Below are positions 1 through 8,429 of a stretch of DNA of 37,069 nucleotides, in pieces. Numbering within the stretch: the first letter of the stretch is position 1; each line of letters begins with the position of its first letter. This stretch comes from Pelobacter sp. UBA6812 (GTDB lineage Bacteria; Desulfobacterota; Desulfuromonadia; Desulfuromonadales; Syntrophotaleaceae). The notes under the pieces are model-generated. The model saw only the letters and a program-made list of their open reading frames with translations, was not told where the DNA came from and did not search any database. A program made the translations under genes and the position numbers. The DNA lies in assembly GCA_002452265.1 (NCBI GenBank), contig DKEW01000034.1, positions 79,952 through 117,020 on the forward strand. Direction: 5' to 3'.

Positions 1-102
1 ACCGAAGCGATGATCGCTGAAGTGGTTGAAGACAAGGCTGCCGGCGGCATGCCGGATATGGGCGGCATGGGCGGTATGGGTGGCATGGGCGGCATGATGT
101 AA
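1..102 (+). CDS. groEL: Chaperonin GroEL, C-terminal end (partial)
   Basis: Only the last 33 codons are present, so the gene enters from the left edge. The visible part has an acidic helix (EAMIAEVVEDK) followed by the Gly-Gly-Met repeat tail that ends GroEL subunits and projects into the folding cavity. The stop codon TAA is at 100-102 and is followed about 28 bases later by a strong terminator, so groEL is the last gene of its transcript. The GGM tail is specific to group I chaperonins, so the identification is secure even though the fragment is short. Confidence 0.95.
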   Translation, partial: TEAMIAEVVEDKAAGGMPDMGGMGGMGGMGGMM

Positions 103-130
103 TCGTCCCATCCCCGATCGCGTAATATAA

Positions 131-165
131 AAAGCCCTCCGGTTTAATCCGGAGGGCTTTTTTTA
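131..165 (+). terminator. Rho-independent terminator after groEL
   Basis: Perfect 12-bp stem: arm AAAGCCCTCCGG at 131-142 pairs with CCGGAGGGCTTT at 149-160 around a 6-base loop, followed by a T run. The A run on the left arm could make it work for the minus-strand gene that ends at 214 as well. Confidence 0.93.
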
Positions 166-213
166 CATTTGGCGGGATAACCTCTCTTTGCTGGATAAGC
201 TGCGCTTTTAAGC

Positions 214-1191
214 TCAGCTCACCTGCAGGAGCAGACTACGGTCCTGACTTAGTGGCGCAACGTCAAGTAGTCTTTCCTTGTCTCCTTGCTGCAGACGGAC
301 CTGGACCGAAGCTTCGTCACGTCCCTTGCCGTTGCCGGCGACAATTGCGGCAGCCATTGCGAGGTCGGCCTGGGTAGGCTGGCCGCTTACCAGTCCGGTG
401 GGGCCCCGAAAAACAGTGGCATGTACCAGGGTGTATTCCGGCCGCACCGCGGCTTGCAGAGCTTCGTTGCCTTCTTGGTTGCGACCCAGGGTCAGCTTGG
501 CTGAAGGCGACAATCGGTACTGACGTCCGAGGTTGAGGAGTTTGACGTCATGTACCGTACAGTCTGGTTGATGTTCGAGCAAGTCGCGCAATTTACCGGT
601 ATAGGATTTTTCAGTCAACAGGCAACCCCCGCCGGAGCCGGGGTATTCCTTCAGGCCCCATTGTCGGGCATACTGCTCCTGGGGTTTGCGTGAACGGCCC
701 TGGATGTCAAGCAGTTGCTCACGATCGACCAGTCCTTGTTCCTCCATGGGGGTTACGGGTAGCAGTTTGGCACATAGCGGGCGCAGGATGATATCGGCGC
801 AACCGGCATGTTTTGCCACCGTCTGGAGGGCATTGAAATTCTGACTCATGGGCCGCTGGCCCAGGACCTCGCCGGAAAACAGGAAATCGAATTCCCCATT
901 TTCGACGTGTTTGGCAGCCAGGCTGAACATGAGGGCATGGCAGTCGATGCAGGGGTTGAGATTTTTTCCATATCCATAGCGCGGATTTTTCAATACGTCG
1001 AGGTGGATTTCTCCAATTTCCTCAACAATTAGCGGAATTCCGATTTGTTGAGCAGCCTGCCGTGCGCGTGCAGCACCGAAAAAGGGCGTCACAAATACGA
1101 TGCCCGTAACATCCACACCCTGACGTTTAAGGGCAAGGGCAGCGAGGGTACTGTCGAGGCCTCCGGAAAGAAGGCCGAGTGCTTTGCTCAT
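214..1191 (-). CDS. ThiI/MnmA-like PP-loop protein with C-terminal DUF814-like domain
   Basis: A 325-residue protein with an N-terminal PP-loop ATP-pyrophosphatase motif (SGGLDST, residues 9-15), as in the tRNA thiolation enzymes ThiI and MnmA that adenylate a tRNA base before sulfur transfer. A PCIDCH motif (Cys81, Cys84) and Cys190 in a Gly-rich SGGGC segment are candidate metal-binding or sulfur-carrying cysteines. The last ~80 residues resemble the NFACT-R/DUF814 RNA-binding module; this is recognition by eye. The start was set at ATG 1191 because a GGAGG lies 11 bases upstream and the family begins just before the PP-loop; an upstream in-frame ATG (1239) has no such site. It is transcribed divergently from moaA. 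The likely role is tRNA sulfur modification, but the exact base is not determinable. Confidence 0.85.
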   Translation of the reverse strand: MSKALGLLSGGLDSTLAALALKRQGVDVTGIVFVTPFFGAARARQAAQQIGIPLIVEEIGEIHLDVLKNPRYGYGKNLNPCIDCHALMFSLAAKHVENGEFDFLFSGEVLGQRPMSQNFNALQTVAKHAGCADIILRPLCAKLLPVTPMEEQGLVDREQLLDIQGRSRKPQEQYARQWGLKEYPGSGGGCLLTEKSYTGKLRDLLEHQPDCTVHDVKLLNLGRQYRLSPSAKLTLGRNQEGNEALQAAVRPEYTLVHATVFRGPTGLVSGQPTQADLAMAAAIVAGNGKGRDEASVQVRLQQGDKERLLDVAPLSQDRSLLLQVS

Positions 1192-1409
1192 AACGCGATG
1201 AACCTCCGAACTTTTTGCTTGCAGGAAGAAAGGGTGCATGGGTTGTTTGTCACCAGGGAGAAAAACAAAGCCGTGTCCGTTTGGCTTGCTCCGATGGTTC
1301 AGTCATACCCCTTGCTCTGCCGAGCTTTTTGGTGATATTGTTAGTGAGTGGAGATAAAACGTGGTTTCATTTTGTATACATTATCTGTTTTGCCAGGGAT
1401 ACTGCTACT

Positions 1410-2411
1410 GTGAAAAAACGAAAAAGTAAATTACAGGATAACTATGGCCGCACCATAGAATATCTGCGTCTGTCGGTAACCGATCGATGCAATTTGCGCT
1501 GCCGTTACTGTATGCCGGCCGAAGGGGTTGAAACCGTCGACCATGGCGATGTCCTCTCTTATGAGGAAATGCTACGAGTGGTTGCGGTGGCTGTCCGCTG
1601 CGGGGTAAAGAAAATCCGTATTACAGGCGGTGAGCCACTGGTGCGCAAGGGCATTGTCGGTTTTATACACGACATGTCTTCCCTTTCCAAAAAAGTTGAA
1701 ATTACCCTTACCACCAACGGAATTCTTCTGGCGGATATGGCGGCCGATCTGCGTAAGGCCGGTTTGAGCCGGGTCAACGTCAGCTTGGATACTTTGCGTG
1801 AAGACCGCTTTCTGGAGATTACCCGCCGCTCCGGATTGCAAAAGGTTCTCGAAGGGTTGCACGCTGCCGAGGCGGTCGGCCTCACGCCCCTGAAAATCAA
1901 TATGGTGCCGATCCGCGGTGTCAATGATGATGAAATTGCCGATTTTGCCCGTCTGACCCTTGATGAGCCCTGGGCCATCCGTTTCATCGAATTCATGCCT
2001 GTTAGCGGTGGACTTGAGTATACGCCAGAAAATATGTTCCCGGCGGCTGATATTATTAAAGAGCTGGAAAAAGTCGGCAAACTGCTTCCTGAACTGCGAC
2101 AGGGGCCGGTAGGGCCGGCGCGCATGTTCCATTATGCAGACAGCCCTGGCCATATCGGGGTTATCCCTGCCGTTTCCGAACATTTTTGTGGCGAATGCAA
2201 CCGCATGCGTATTACCGCCGATGGCCGTATCCGTCCTTGTCTGTTTTCCACCGAGGAAATTGATCTGCGTACCGCTCTGCGTCGCCATGCTGACGATGCG
2301 GAACTGGAAGAGATCATGCGCAACGCGGCTTGCGCCAAACCGGAGCGCCATCACATTGGCGAGAAAGATTTCCGGCAAGGCAAGCGCCGCATGCATGGTA
2401 TAGGTGGCTGA
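1410..2411 (+). CDS. moaA: GTP 3',8-cyclase MoaA (molybdenum cofactor biosynthesis)
   Basis: A 333-residue radical-SAM enzyme that converts GTP to 3',8-cyclo-7,8-dihydro-GTP, the first step of molybdopterin synthesis. The N-terminal cluster CNLRCRYCMP gives the CX3CX2C ligands of the SAM-binding 4Fe-4S cluster. The C-terminal CGECNRMR with a later Cys (RPCLFS) gives the second cluster that holds GTP. The C-terminus ends in Gly-Gly, as MoaA requires for activation by MoaC-stage chemistry. The start is taken as GTG 1410, just before the conserved YLRLSVTDRCN block with AGGGA about 10 bases upstream; no ATG is available near this point and the longer reading frame to 1215 is unlike the family. 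It converges on the cytochrome gene with only 24 bases between stop codons. Confidence 0.95.
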   Translation: MKKRKSKLQDNYGRTIEYLRLSVTDRCNLRCRYCMPAEGVETVDHGDVLSYEEMLRVVAVAVRCGVKKIRITGGEPLVRKGIVGFIHDMSSLSKKVEITLTTNGILLADMAADLRKAGLSRVNVSLDTLREDRFLEITRRSGLQKVLEGLHAAEAVGLTPLKINMVPIRGVNDDEIADFARLTLDEPWAIRFIEFMPVSGGLEYTPENMFPAADIIKELEKVGKLLPELRQGPVGPARMFHYADSPGHIGVIPAVSEHFCGECNRMRITADGRIRPCLFSTEEIDLRTALRRHADDAELEEIMRNAACAKPERHHIGEKDFRQGKRRMHGIGG

Positions 2412-2435
2412 AGTCAGCCGACATGTTCGCTTTGA

Positions 2436-2765
2436 TTATTGACCGCGGTTTGGGGCCGGGTTATGGCATCGCGAGCAATTTTCGGTGCTTTTGAAGGCGG
2501 CTTGTCCATTGTGACATGCTCCACACTGAGTGCCGGCTTCAATCTTTTTCATGGTGATGGTTTCGGCGCCTTGCCGCATTGCCGGGAAGATACCGGGGGT
2601 GTGGCATTCGCTGCAACCTTGTCGGTGCGTCTTTCCTCTAAAGGTGACAGGCCCATTTTGTCCGTCGGGCCAAGTCAGTGATCGATGGGCCGGTACGGCC
2701 AGTGCCGAGCCTGCCCATAGCATGCTCATCAACAGTCCCCAGCTAAATAACCTTATCAAAGCCAA
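2436..2765 (-). CDS. c7-type triheme periplasmic cytochrome
   Basis: A 109-residue exported protein with an N-terminal signal sequence ending near Ala-Leu-Ala (residues 21-23) and three CXXCH heme sites: CSECH (51-55), CGACH (81-85) and CSRCH (97-101). The segment between the first and second hemes (ITMKKIEAGTQ) and the spacing match the small c(7)-type triheme proteins common in Geobacter relatives, which carry electrons across the periplasm. The start is TTG 2765, with AGGAGG 4 bases upstream; a second in-frame TTG two codons later is possible. It lies 39 bases after glcF on the same strand, so it is probably co-transcribed with glcDF and may take electrons from that oxidase or from a membrane carrier downstream of it. 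Confidence 0.9.
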   Translation of the reverse strand: MALIRLFSWGLLMSMLWAGSALAVPAHRSLTWPDGQNGPVTFRGKTHRQGCSECHTPGIFPAMRQGAETITMKKIEAGTQCGACHNGQAAFKSTENCSRCHNPAPNRGQ

Positions 2766-2804
2766 ATCCCCTCCTGTAGCTGCATGTCATGCCGGATTAA
2801 ACTG

Positions 2805-4076
2805 CTAGCTTTTCTGGGCATTTTGCAGGTCGGTCGCTATCATTTCCAAAACATGACATACCTGCTGAGGCAACCCGGCATGATTGATGGTATCCTGCAG
2901 CTGCATGATACAGCCGGGGCAAGCGGTGGCAACAACCTCGGCACCGCTGTCGCGAATACCTTCCGCCTTAATGTTCCCCAGTTGTTTGCTGATGTCGTAA
3001 TGGTAGACGGAAAAAGTGCCGCCGAGGCCGCAGCAGGCACCAGCATGTTTCATGTCGACCAGGCGCACTGAAGGTAAAGCCGACAACAGTTTGCGAGGTG
3101 TTTCCTTGAGATCGTCTTTACGAAGGTGGCAAGGGATATGATAGGTCACGGGTCGCGGGTTGTCCTGTCGGGGCAGGCTCCGCAGCTTTTCCTCAAGTCC
3201 CTGCTGGTAGAGAAACTCGTGGATGTCCAGAACCTTGCCAGCCATTTGGGCGTGGTCTGGACCGAGCTCACGGAAGTGCTTGGTCAGCCCGCTGTGACAA
3301 GAGGCGCAGGCGGTGACGATATAATCAGCCTTGTGGGCCGTGAGCGCCTCAAGATTGCGATCCGCCAATCGGGCCGCACCGGGGCCGTCGCCGGCGCATA
3401 AAGCCGGCAGGCCGCAACAGCCCTGATCTTTGGGTATGAGGATGTTCATGCCGAGTTCTTTGAGAGCGGTCAGAACGCTTTCGCCTATCTCAGGCATCAT
3501 ATAATTTATCATGCAGCCGGTAAAGAAAGTGACCAGTGGCTTGTTGGGTTCCCCCGCGATGAATTCAGGGTGCCGCTGCCGGAAAGCCTGGGGTGCGATA
3601 GGCGGAATGGTACGGTCGCGGCTGATATAGGGTGAAGGGAATCGCAGGCGTAACCCGCTACCCTTGGGTACCTTGCGGAACACCAGCCAGGAGAACGCAC
3701 GGCCGAGTCGGGTCAGCAGGGACATCAGTCGCGGGTGTTGCAGCACCGTGGATACTCCGCGGCCGAACAGGGTGAGTCCCTTTTTCTGCGCAATGCGTCG
3801 CCGCAGGGCCAGGATGATTTCGTCCGTAGGGACCTGGTTGGGGCAATTCTTGACACAGCGGCCGCAAGCCAGGCATTGGGAAATATCGCTGATGATGCGC
3901 TGGTCGAGGTCGATTTTGTTGTCCAGCAAGGCCTCGGCAAGGGAAATTTTGCCGCGTGCTACCACTGCTTCCGATTGTACCTGTTTGAAAACCGGGCAGT
4001 GTGCCCGGCACGTTCCACATTTAACGCATTCCCGGAGCTGCTGACGGTAGTCTTCTATTTCCTGATGTTTACTCAT
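2805..4076 (-). CDS. glcF: Glycolate/lactate oxidase iron-sulfur subunit GlcF-like
   Basis: A 423-residue protein with two ferredoxin-type clusters near the N-terminus: Cys17, 20, 23, 27 (CVKCGTCRAHCP) and Cys68, 71, 74, 78 (CLACGRCVKNCP). Two CCG domains follow, each with the Cys-Cys-Gly signature: QGCCGLPAL and GACCGLGGT with their preceding single cysteines. This is the layout of GlcF and of heterodisulfide-reductase-D-like subunits that pass electrons from a FAD dehydrogenase to the quinone pool. It follows glcD after a 151-base gap in which I see no gene, and precedes a triheme cytochrome by 39 bases. The length fits the family. The 2-hydroxyacid substrate (glycolate or D-lactate) cannot be decided from sequence. 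Confidence 0.9.
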   Translation of the reverse strand: MSKHQEIEDYRQQLRECVKCGTCRAHCPVFKQVQSEAVVARGKISLAEALLDNKIDLDQRIISDISQCLACGRCVKNCPNQVPTDEIILALRRRIAQKKGLTLFGRGVSTVLQHPRLMSLLTRLGRAFSWLVFRKVPKGSGLRLRFPSPYISRDRTIPPIAPQAFRQRHPEFIAGEPNKPLVTFFTGCMINYMMPEIGESVLTALKELGMNILIPKDQGCCGLPALCAGDGPGAARLADRNLEALTAHKADYIVTACASCHSGLTKHFRELGPDHAQMAGKVLDIHEFLYQQGLEEKLRSLPRQDNPRPVTYHIPCHLRKDDLKETPRKLLSALPSVRLVDMKHAGACCGLGGTFSVYHYDISKQLGNIKAEGIRDSGAEVVATACPGCIMQLQDTINHAGLPQQVCHVLEMIATDLQNAQKS

Positions 4077-4227
4077 TTGCTATCCACTGATGCGGCATGG
4101 CCGCTTGATGTTGATGAGAGTTCCTTGGCCAAAGGCAATCCGGCGGGTTTCATTCTGCCTGCAGGGCTACAAGAAGGCTGGCGGACTATCCATGAGCCGG
4201 GTGCAAATTCAGCCCGTATGTCCGCTC

Positions 4228-5610
4228 CTAGTCTTCCAGGAAGATCTTGCCCGGGTTGAGGATGTTGTTCGGGTCGAGAGCGCGCTTGATGGTTTTCATA
4301 TATGCCACCGTGGCAGCATCAAGCTCCATGGGGATGTAGGGTGCCTTGCTGGTGCCGACGCCGTGTTCGCCACTCATGGTTCCGCCCAGTTCCAGGGTTT
4401 TGGCGAAAATATCACGAATGGCGGTTTCAGCTTTTTCTTCGTGGCCTTCGATGGAACGGTTAACCATGATGTTGACGTGGATATTGCCGTCTCCAGCGTG
4501 GCCAAAATTGACGATGGGGATTTCAAGGCGACTTGAGATCGCCTCGATGGCCCGGATCATTTCCGGGAGCTTGCTGCGCGGTACGCAGATATCCTCATTG
4601 TATTTGTCGGGGTTGACCTTGCGCAGGCTCGGCGAGACGCTGCGGCGTACCTTCCAGATCTTTTCGCTTTCCTCGTCAGAGGTTGCAATCTGGGTGTGTA
4701 CAATGCCTAGCGGCGCAGCGATCTCGAGGATGCGCGCGGCTTGTCGTTCCAGCAGTTCGCGTTCTCCGTCGACTTCGATGATCAGCACGGCGCGGGCATT
4801 TTCAGGGATATCGAGCCCCGCATTTTCGCGGACGCAGGCAAGCGCCGTGGCATCCATGAATTCCAGGGTGGTGGGGATGATCTTGCCGCGAATAATGCTG
4901 GAAACGGCCTGAGCGGCACCATCGATGGAGTCGAACATAACCAGCATGGTTTTTTTTGCTTCGGGTTTGGGCAGCAGTTTCAGTATGATTCTGGTGATGA
5001 CCCCCAAGGTCCCTTCGCAGCCGACCATCAGCTTGGTCAGGTCATAGCCGACCACCCCTTTCATGGTTTCGCCACCGGTACGGATAATGTCGCCCAGAGG
5101 GGTGACGACTTCCATGCCGAGCACGTAATCCTTGGTGACGCCATATTTGACGCAGCGCGGTCCCCCGGCACATTCGGCGACATTGCCGCCCAGGGTGCTG
5201 AACTTGAGGGAAGCCGGGTCGGGCGGGTAGAATAAACCCACTTCTTCAACGGCTTTTTGCAGGGTTGCGGTAACGACGCCCGGCTCCACCTCGGCGACCA
5301 GGTTGTCCTGGTCGATGCGCAGGATGCGGTTGAGGCGGGTAAGCACCAGTGCGATCCCTCCCTTGACCGGTACGCTGCCGCCGGTAAAGCCGCTGCCGGC
5401 GCCTCGCGGATAGACGGGGATTTTCTCAGAATTGGCCATTTTAAGGATCAGGCTGATCTGCGCCGCATCGGCCGGTCTGACGATCACATCGGGGTAAAAC
5501 TGCTTCTGGGTGGCATCGTAAGAATAGCAGATGCGGTCGGCCTGCTCGGTAGAAACGTATTCTTTGCCGACAATATCTCGCAAAATGTTGATAAGGCGTT
5601 TTTCCAACAT
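4228..5610 (-). CDS. glcD: FAD-linked glycolate/D-lactate oxidase subunit GlcD-like
   Basis: A 460-residue FAD-binding (PCMH/VAO-type) dehydrogenase. The FAD-binding segment YPRGAGSGFTGGSVPV lies near residue 75, with a second pyrophosphate-contact region at GGNVAECAGGPR. The C-terminal catalytic signatures are NFGHAGDGNIHVN and SGEHGVG. It oxidises a 2-hydroxyacid and hands electrons to GlcF. No glcE gene is present, so the enzyme is of the two-subunit kind. The start was placed at ATG 5610 by alignment with family N-termini; TTG at 5619 is a real alternative because AAGGA sits about 5 bases before it. It is transcribed divergently from radA, and the shared intergenic region holds a 17-base palindrome. 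Confidence 0.9.
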   Translation of the reverse strand: MLEKRLINILRDIVGKEYVSTEQADRICYSYDATQKQFYPDVIVRPADAAQISLILKMANSEKIPVYPRGAGSGFTGGSVPVKGGIALVLTRLNRILRIDQDNLVAEVEPGVVTATLQKAVEEVGLFYPPDPASLKFSTLGGNVAECAGGPRCVKYGVTKDYVLGMEVVTPLGDIIRTGGETMKGVVGYDLTKLMVGCEGTLGVITRIILKLLPKPEAKKTMLVMFDSIDGAAQAVSSIIRGKIIPTTLEFMDATALACVRENAGLDIPENARAVLIIEVDGERELLERQAARILEIAAPLGIVHTQIATSDEESEKIWKVRRSVSPSLRKVNPDKYNEDICVPRSKLPEMIRAIEAISSRLEIPIVNFGHAGDGNIHVNIMVNRSIEGHEEKAETAIRDIFAKTLELGGTMSGEHGVGTSKAPYIPMELDAATVAYMKTIKRALDPNNILNPGKIFLED

Positions 5611-5823
5611 GGGTCGCAACGGGTCCTTCGCTGGTGAGTTTCTATCTGGAAAGCATCTTTATCCAGTCGAAACTGAGTTAGAGATCAAAAGGCTCGATGT
5701 TGTTGAGGGGCCTCTCCGTGTGCTTAAGCGTGTCAATATAGCAGATAATGGGGAATCCAGTCCAGCCGCAGGTTGTTTTTCATTGTTCTAATCGTAGACG
5801 GCAAAGAGGTAGCAGAAGGTTAA

Positions 5824-5840
5824 GGGTGTCATTGACACCC
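5824..5840. promoter_or_regulatory. 17-base palindrome overlapping the radA -35 box
   Basis: GGGTGTCATTGACACCC is a perfect inverted repeat of 8-base arms around a single T. Its right half contains the TTGACA used as -35 of the radA promoter, so a bound protein would block RNA polymerase. It also lies in the divergent region upstream of glcD. It does not look like the GGTT...AACC LexA box known from Geobacter. The binding protein is unknown. Confidence 0.6.
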
Positions 5841-5860
5841 GATGGTAAAGGCCATAGAAT
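5832..5860 (+). promoter_or_regulatory. Sigma-70 promoter for radA
   Basis: TTGACA at 5832-5837 and TAGAAT at 5855-5860 are separated by exactly 17 bases. The predicted transcription start near 5867 gives a 20-base leader before the TTG start of radA that includes its ribosome binding site. Confidence 0.75.
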
Positions 5861-5886
5861 GGCGCCCTTATCGAGGAGAACAACGT

Positions 5887-7242
5887 TTGAAGGTAAAGAC
5901 TTGTTATATCTGCCAGCAGTGCGGCTACCAGAGCCCCAAATGGCTTGGACGTTGTCCGGATTGCGGCCAGTGGGACGTCATGGTTGAGGAACGCCGCGAG
6001 CCGCTTTCTGCGGCGCATCGTGGCGGCGCCTGTACGGGCACCGTGGTGCAGCGTCTTTCCGAGGTAGAAACCTCTGCCGAACAGCGCTGTCCCAGCGGTC
6101 TGTCGGAGTTGGATCGGGTGCTTGGCGGCGGTGTGGTGCCGGGCTCACTGATCCTTATCGGTGGCGCGCCCGGTATCGGTAAGTCCACCTTGCTGTTGCA
6201 GGCTGTCGATCGCCTGGCAAACTCCGGACGGGTGCTGTACGTTACCGCCGAAGAATCGATGCGTCAGGTTAAGATGCGCGGCGAGCGCCTCAGCGTCACC
6301 GGCAACGATCTTTTTCTTCTGCCCGAAACGTCCCTCGAGGTCATTCTGGAGCGGGTGCGTGAGTTTAAACCCCGCTTCCTGGTAGTCGATTCCATTCAGA
6401 CCATTTTTACCGCCGACCTGGAATCAGCCCCCGGCAGCGTCAGTCAGGTTCGCGAGTGCGCCGGTCGCCTGATGCACCTGGCCAAAGGGGAGGGTGTATC
6501 GACCTTTATTACCGGTCATGTGACCAAGGACGGCGCCATAGCCGGACCGCGCATGCTCGAGCATATGGTTGACACCGTCCTTTATTTCGAAGGCGATGCC
6601 GGGCATCCGTACCGGATTCTGCGGGCGGTGAAGAATCGCTTCGGTTCGACCAACGAAATCGGTGTGTTCGAAATGAAAGAGGGCGGCCTGGCCGAAGTGC
6701 TCAATCCTTCCGAGCTGTTTCTGGCCGAGCGCCCCGAGGGAGCGGCTGGCAGTGTGGTCGTGCCGACCCTGGAGGGAACCCGTCCGATTCTGGTCGAATT
6801 ACAGGCTCTGGTCTCGGTGAGCAATTTCGGCCAGCCACGTCGCACCGCCATCGGTATCGACCCCAATCGGGTGGCGTTGTTGGTTGCGGTATTGGAGAAA
6901 AAGGTGGGAATGTCGTTGCTCAGTCAGGACATCTTTTTCAATGTAGCCGGCGGCGTACGGCTTTCCGAGCCGGGAGCCGACCTTGGCGTTATTGCAGCAC
7001 TCGCCTCCAGTCACCTGAATCGTCCGGTACCGCCCAAGCTTATGCTGTTCGGTGAGGTCGGCCTGGCCGGAGAGGTGCGGGCGGTATCGCGTCCTGAATT
7101 AAGGGTGCGTGAAGCCGCCCGGCTTGGTTTTGATCGCTGCTATCTTCCGGCCAGCTGTCTCAAGACTTTAGCGGCTCCGCCGGGTATGGAGTTGCGCGGG
7201 GTGCGTAATGTTGAAGAAGCGCTGAACGAGGTGTTTACATGA
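5887..7242 (+). CDS. radA: DNA repair and recombination protein RadA
   Basis: A 451-residue RecA-related ATPase that drives branch migration during recombinational repair. The N-terminal zinc finger is Cys9-X2-Cys12-X10-Cys23-X2-Cys26. Walker A is GGAPGIGKST at 92-101, the RadA-specific KNRFG motif starts at Lys249, and the C-terminal ~150 residues form the Lon-protease-like domain (FFNVAGGVRL, GEVGLAGEVR). The start is TTG 5887: GAGGAG lies 8 bases upstream and translation then begins MKVKTCYIC like other RadA proteins, whereas the ATG at 5842 would put the promoter -10 box inside the gene. The stop overlaps the next gene by 4 bases (ATGA), indicating translational coupling. Confidence 0.95.
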   Translation: MKVKTCYICQQCGYQSPKWLGRCPDCGQWDVMVEERREPLSAAHRGGACTGTVVQRLSEVETSAEQRCPSGLSELDRVLGGGVVPGSLILIGGAPGIGKSTLLLQAVDRLANSGRVLYVTAEESMRQVKMRGERLSVTGNDLFLLPETSLEVILERVREFKPRFLVVDSIQTIFTADLESAPGSVSQVRECAGRLMHLAKGEGVSTFITGHVTKDGAIAGPRMLEHMVDTVLYFEGDAGHPYRILRAVKNRFGSTNEIGVFEMKEGGLAEVLNPSELFLAERPEGAAGSVVVPTLEGTRPILVELQALVSVSNFGQPRRTAIGIDPNRVALLVAVLEKKVGMSLLSQDIFFNVAGGVRLSEPGADLGVIAALASSHLNRPVPPKLMLFGEVGLAGEVRAVSRPELRVREAARLGFDRCYLPASCLKTLAAPPGMELRGVRNVEEALNEVFT

Positions 7243-8429
7243 TGCACCTATGGCGCGGCGTATCTCTGATGTTGCTGGTGGGGATACTCATTCTGATGAC
7301 GGTGTTGCCGGCAACGGCCACTCCCCGCATCCGTGCCGCCCAGGTCAGCTATTTAACCAGCCGCAGTTACCCGGAAGTTGCTGCCGAGTTTGCACGCATG
7401 CGACGCATGGGGCTGGATACCGTAATTTTTCGGGTATTTCAGCGCCCCGGTGATCGCTACTACCCATTTGTGCATCCGCAGAGGGAAGCCGGGGTCTATT
7501 TTGCCACCGATGCCGCACCGGTGGTCGCCGATATTCTCGGCTCTGTGACGACGTTGGCCCATGCCGCCGGGCTCAAAGTGTTCGCATGGATGACCACTCT
7601 CAGCACCCCGTTGGTTGAAAGTGATGCCTGGTGTGGCCGGCGCTTTGATCCGTCCACTGGACGGATCGTAGCTTGTGAGGCACTGGACCCCTTTCGGCCA
7701 GAGGTGCGGCAACGTCTTGCCACCCTGTTCGAGGATCTGGCGCGTTACGATATTGATGGAGTGTTGTTGCAGGACGACCTGGTGTTACGCCAGACCGAGG
7801 GGTTTTCCGGCGCTGCTCTGGGCGTTTGCTTGCGCGAAACCGGCCGGATGCTGTCCCCTGCACAGCTTTTTCCCGAGACACGAAAAGATGCGGATGGCAA
7901 GGTGCGTATAAGCCGCCTCGGAGATCCGTTTTACGATTGGGCGCGCTGGAAAAACCGCAATCTTTTGCAGTTGGCTGCCGAGGTGCGGGGCGCAGCCCGG
8001 CAAGTGCGTCCCGGTTTGCCTTTTGCGTTGAACCTGCCTTACGAAGTATTGACTGCTCCCCGTCATGGGCTGGCTTGGTTTTCGCAGGAATTTTCTCTGG
8101 CGCTGGAAGCCGATTTCGATTACCTGGCGATTATGGCATATCACCGGCAGATGGCTGCGGAACTGTCTGTGTCTGTCGAAGAAGCTATCTCCCGGATAGG
8201 AATTCTGGCCGTTTCCGGAGTGAACGGAATACGCGATCCGGCTGGCTTGTTACTCAAACTACAGACGCGTGATTTTGTCAGTTCTCAGGATGTGACGGCC
8301 GATGAGTTGCGTCATCTTATGCATAGCACTGAACGTGCCGGACCAGTGAGTCTGGCATTTTTCCCCTACCACGAATCTCTGCAAGTGATGTCGGAGAATG
8401 TGGTGCCAAATCGGAATGAGGAGGAGTGA
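7239..8429 (+). CDS. Exported PgaB-C-terminal-like glycoside hydrolase family protein
   Basis: A 396-residue protein with a signal peptide (hydrophobic residues 9-25, cut near ATATP). The mature part looks like the (beta/alpha)8 domain shared by DUF187/GHL10 proteins and the C-terminal half of PgaB. The signs are an early MRRMGLDTVIFRVF strand, a GLKVFAWMTTL strand, and the acidic DIDGVLLQDDL motif near residue 175 where PgaB has its catalytic acids. PgaB's deacetylase domain is absent. No poly-N-acetylglucosamine genes are nearby. The reading frame overlaps radA by 4 bases and shares one base with moaC, so it sits inside a radA-moaC operon. A cell-wall or exopolysaccharide substrate is inferred only from fold; activity is unproven. 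Confidence 0.75.
   Translation: MMHLWRGVSLMLLVGILILMTVLPATATPRIRAAQVSYLTSRSYPEVAAEFARMRRMGLDTVIFRVFQRPGDRYYPFVHPQREAGVYFATDAAPVVADILGSVTTLAHAAGLKVFAWMTTLSTPLVESDAWCGRRFDPSTGRIVACEALDPFRPEVRQRLATLFEDLARYDIDGVLLQDDLVLRQTEGFSGAALGVCLRETGRMLSPAQLFPETRKDADGKVRISRLGDPFYDWARWKNRNLLQLAAEVRGAARQVRPGLPFALNLPYEVLTAPRHGLAWFSQEFSLALEADFDYLAIMAYHRQMAAELSVSVEEAISRIGILAVSGVNGIRDPAGLLLKLQTRDFVSSQDVTADELRHLMHSTERAGPVSLAFFPYHESLQVMSENVVPNRNEEE

Noticed and set aside
61..102. Short GGCATGGGC-type tandem repeat
   Set aside because: It encodes the normal Gly-Gly-Met tail of GroEL and is not an independent repeat element.
1240..1409. Possible molybdenum-cofactor riboswitch upstream of moaA
   Set aside because: Short G/C-rich segments exist but I cannot build the required stems; a covariance search would settle it.
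1572..2396. 274-codon minus-strand frame
   Set aside because: It is antisense to moaA, whose iron-sulfur motifs are intact on the plus strand.
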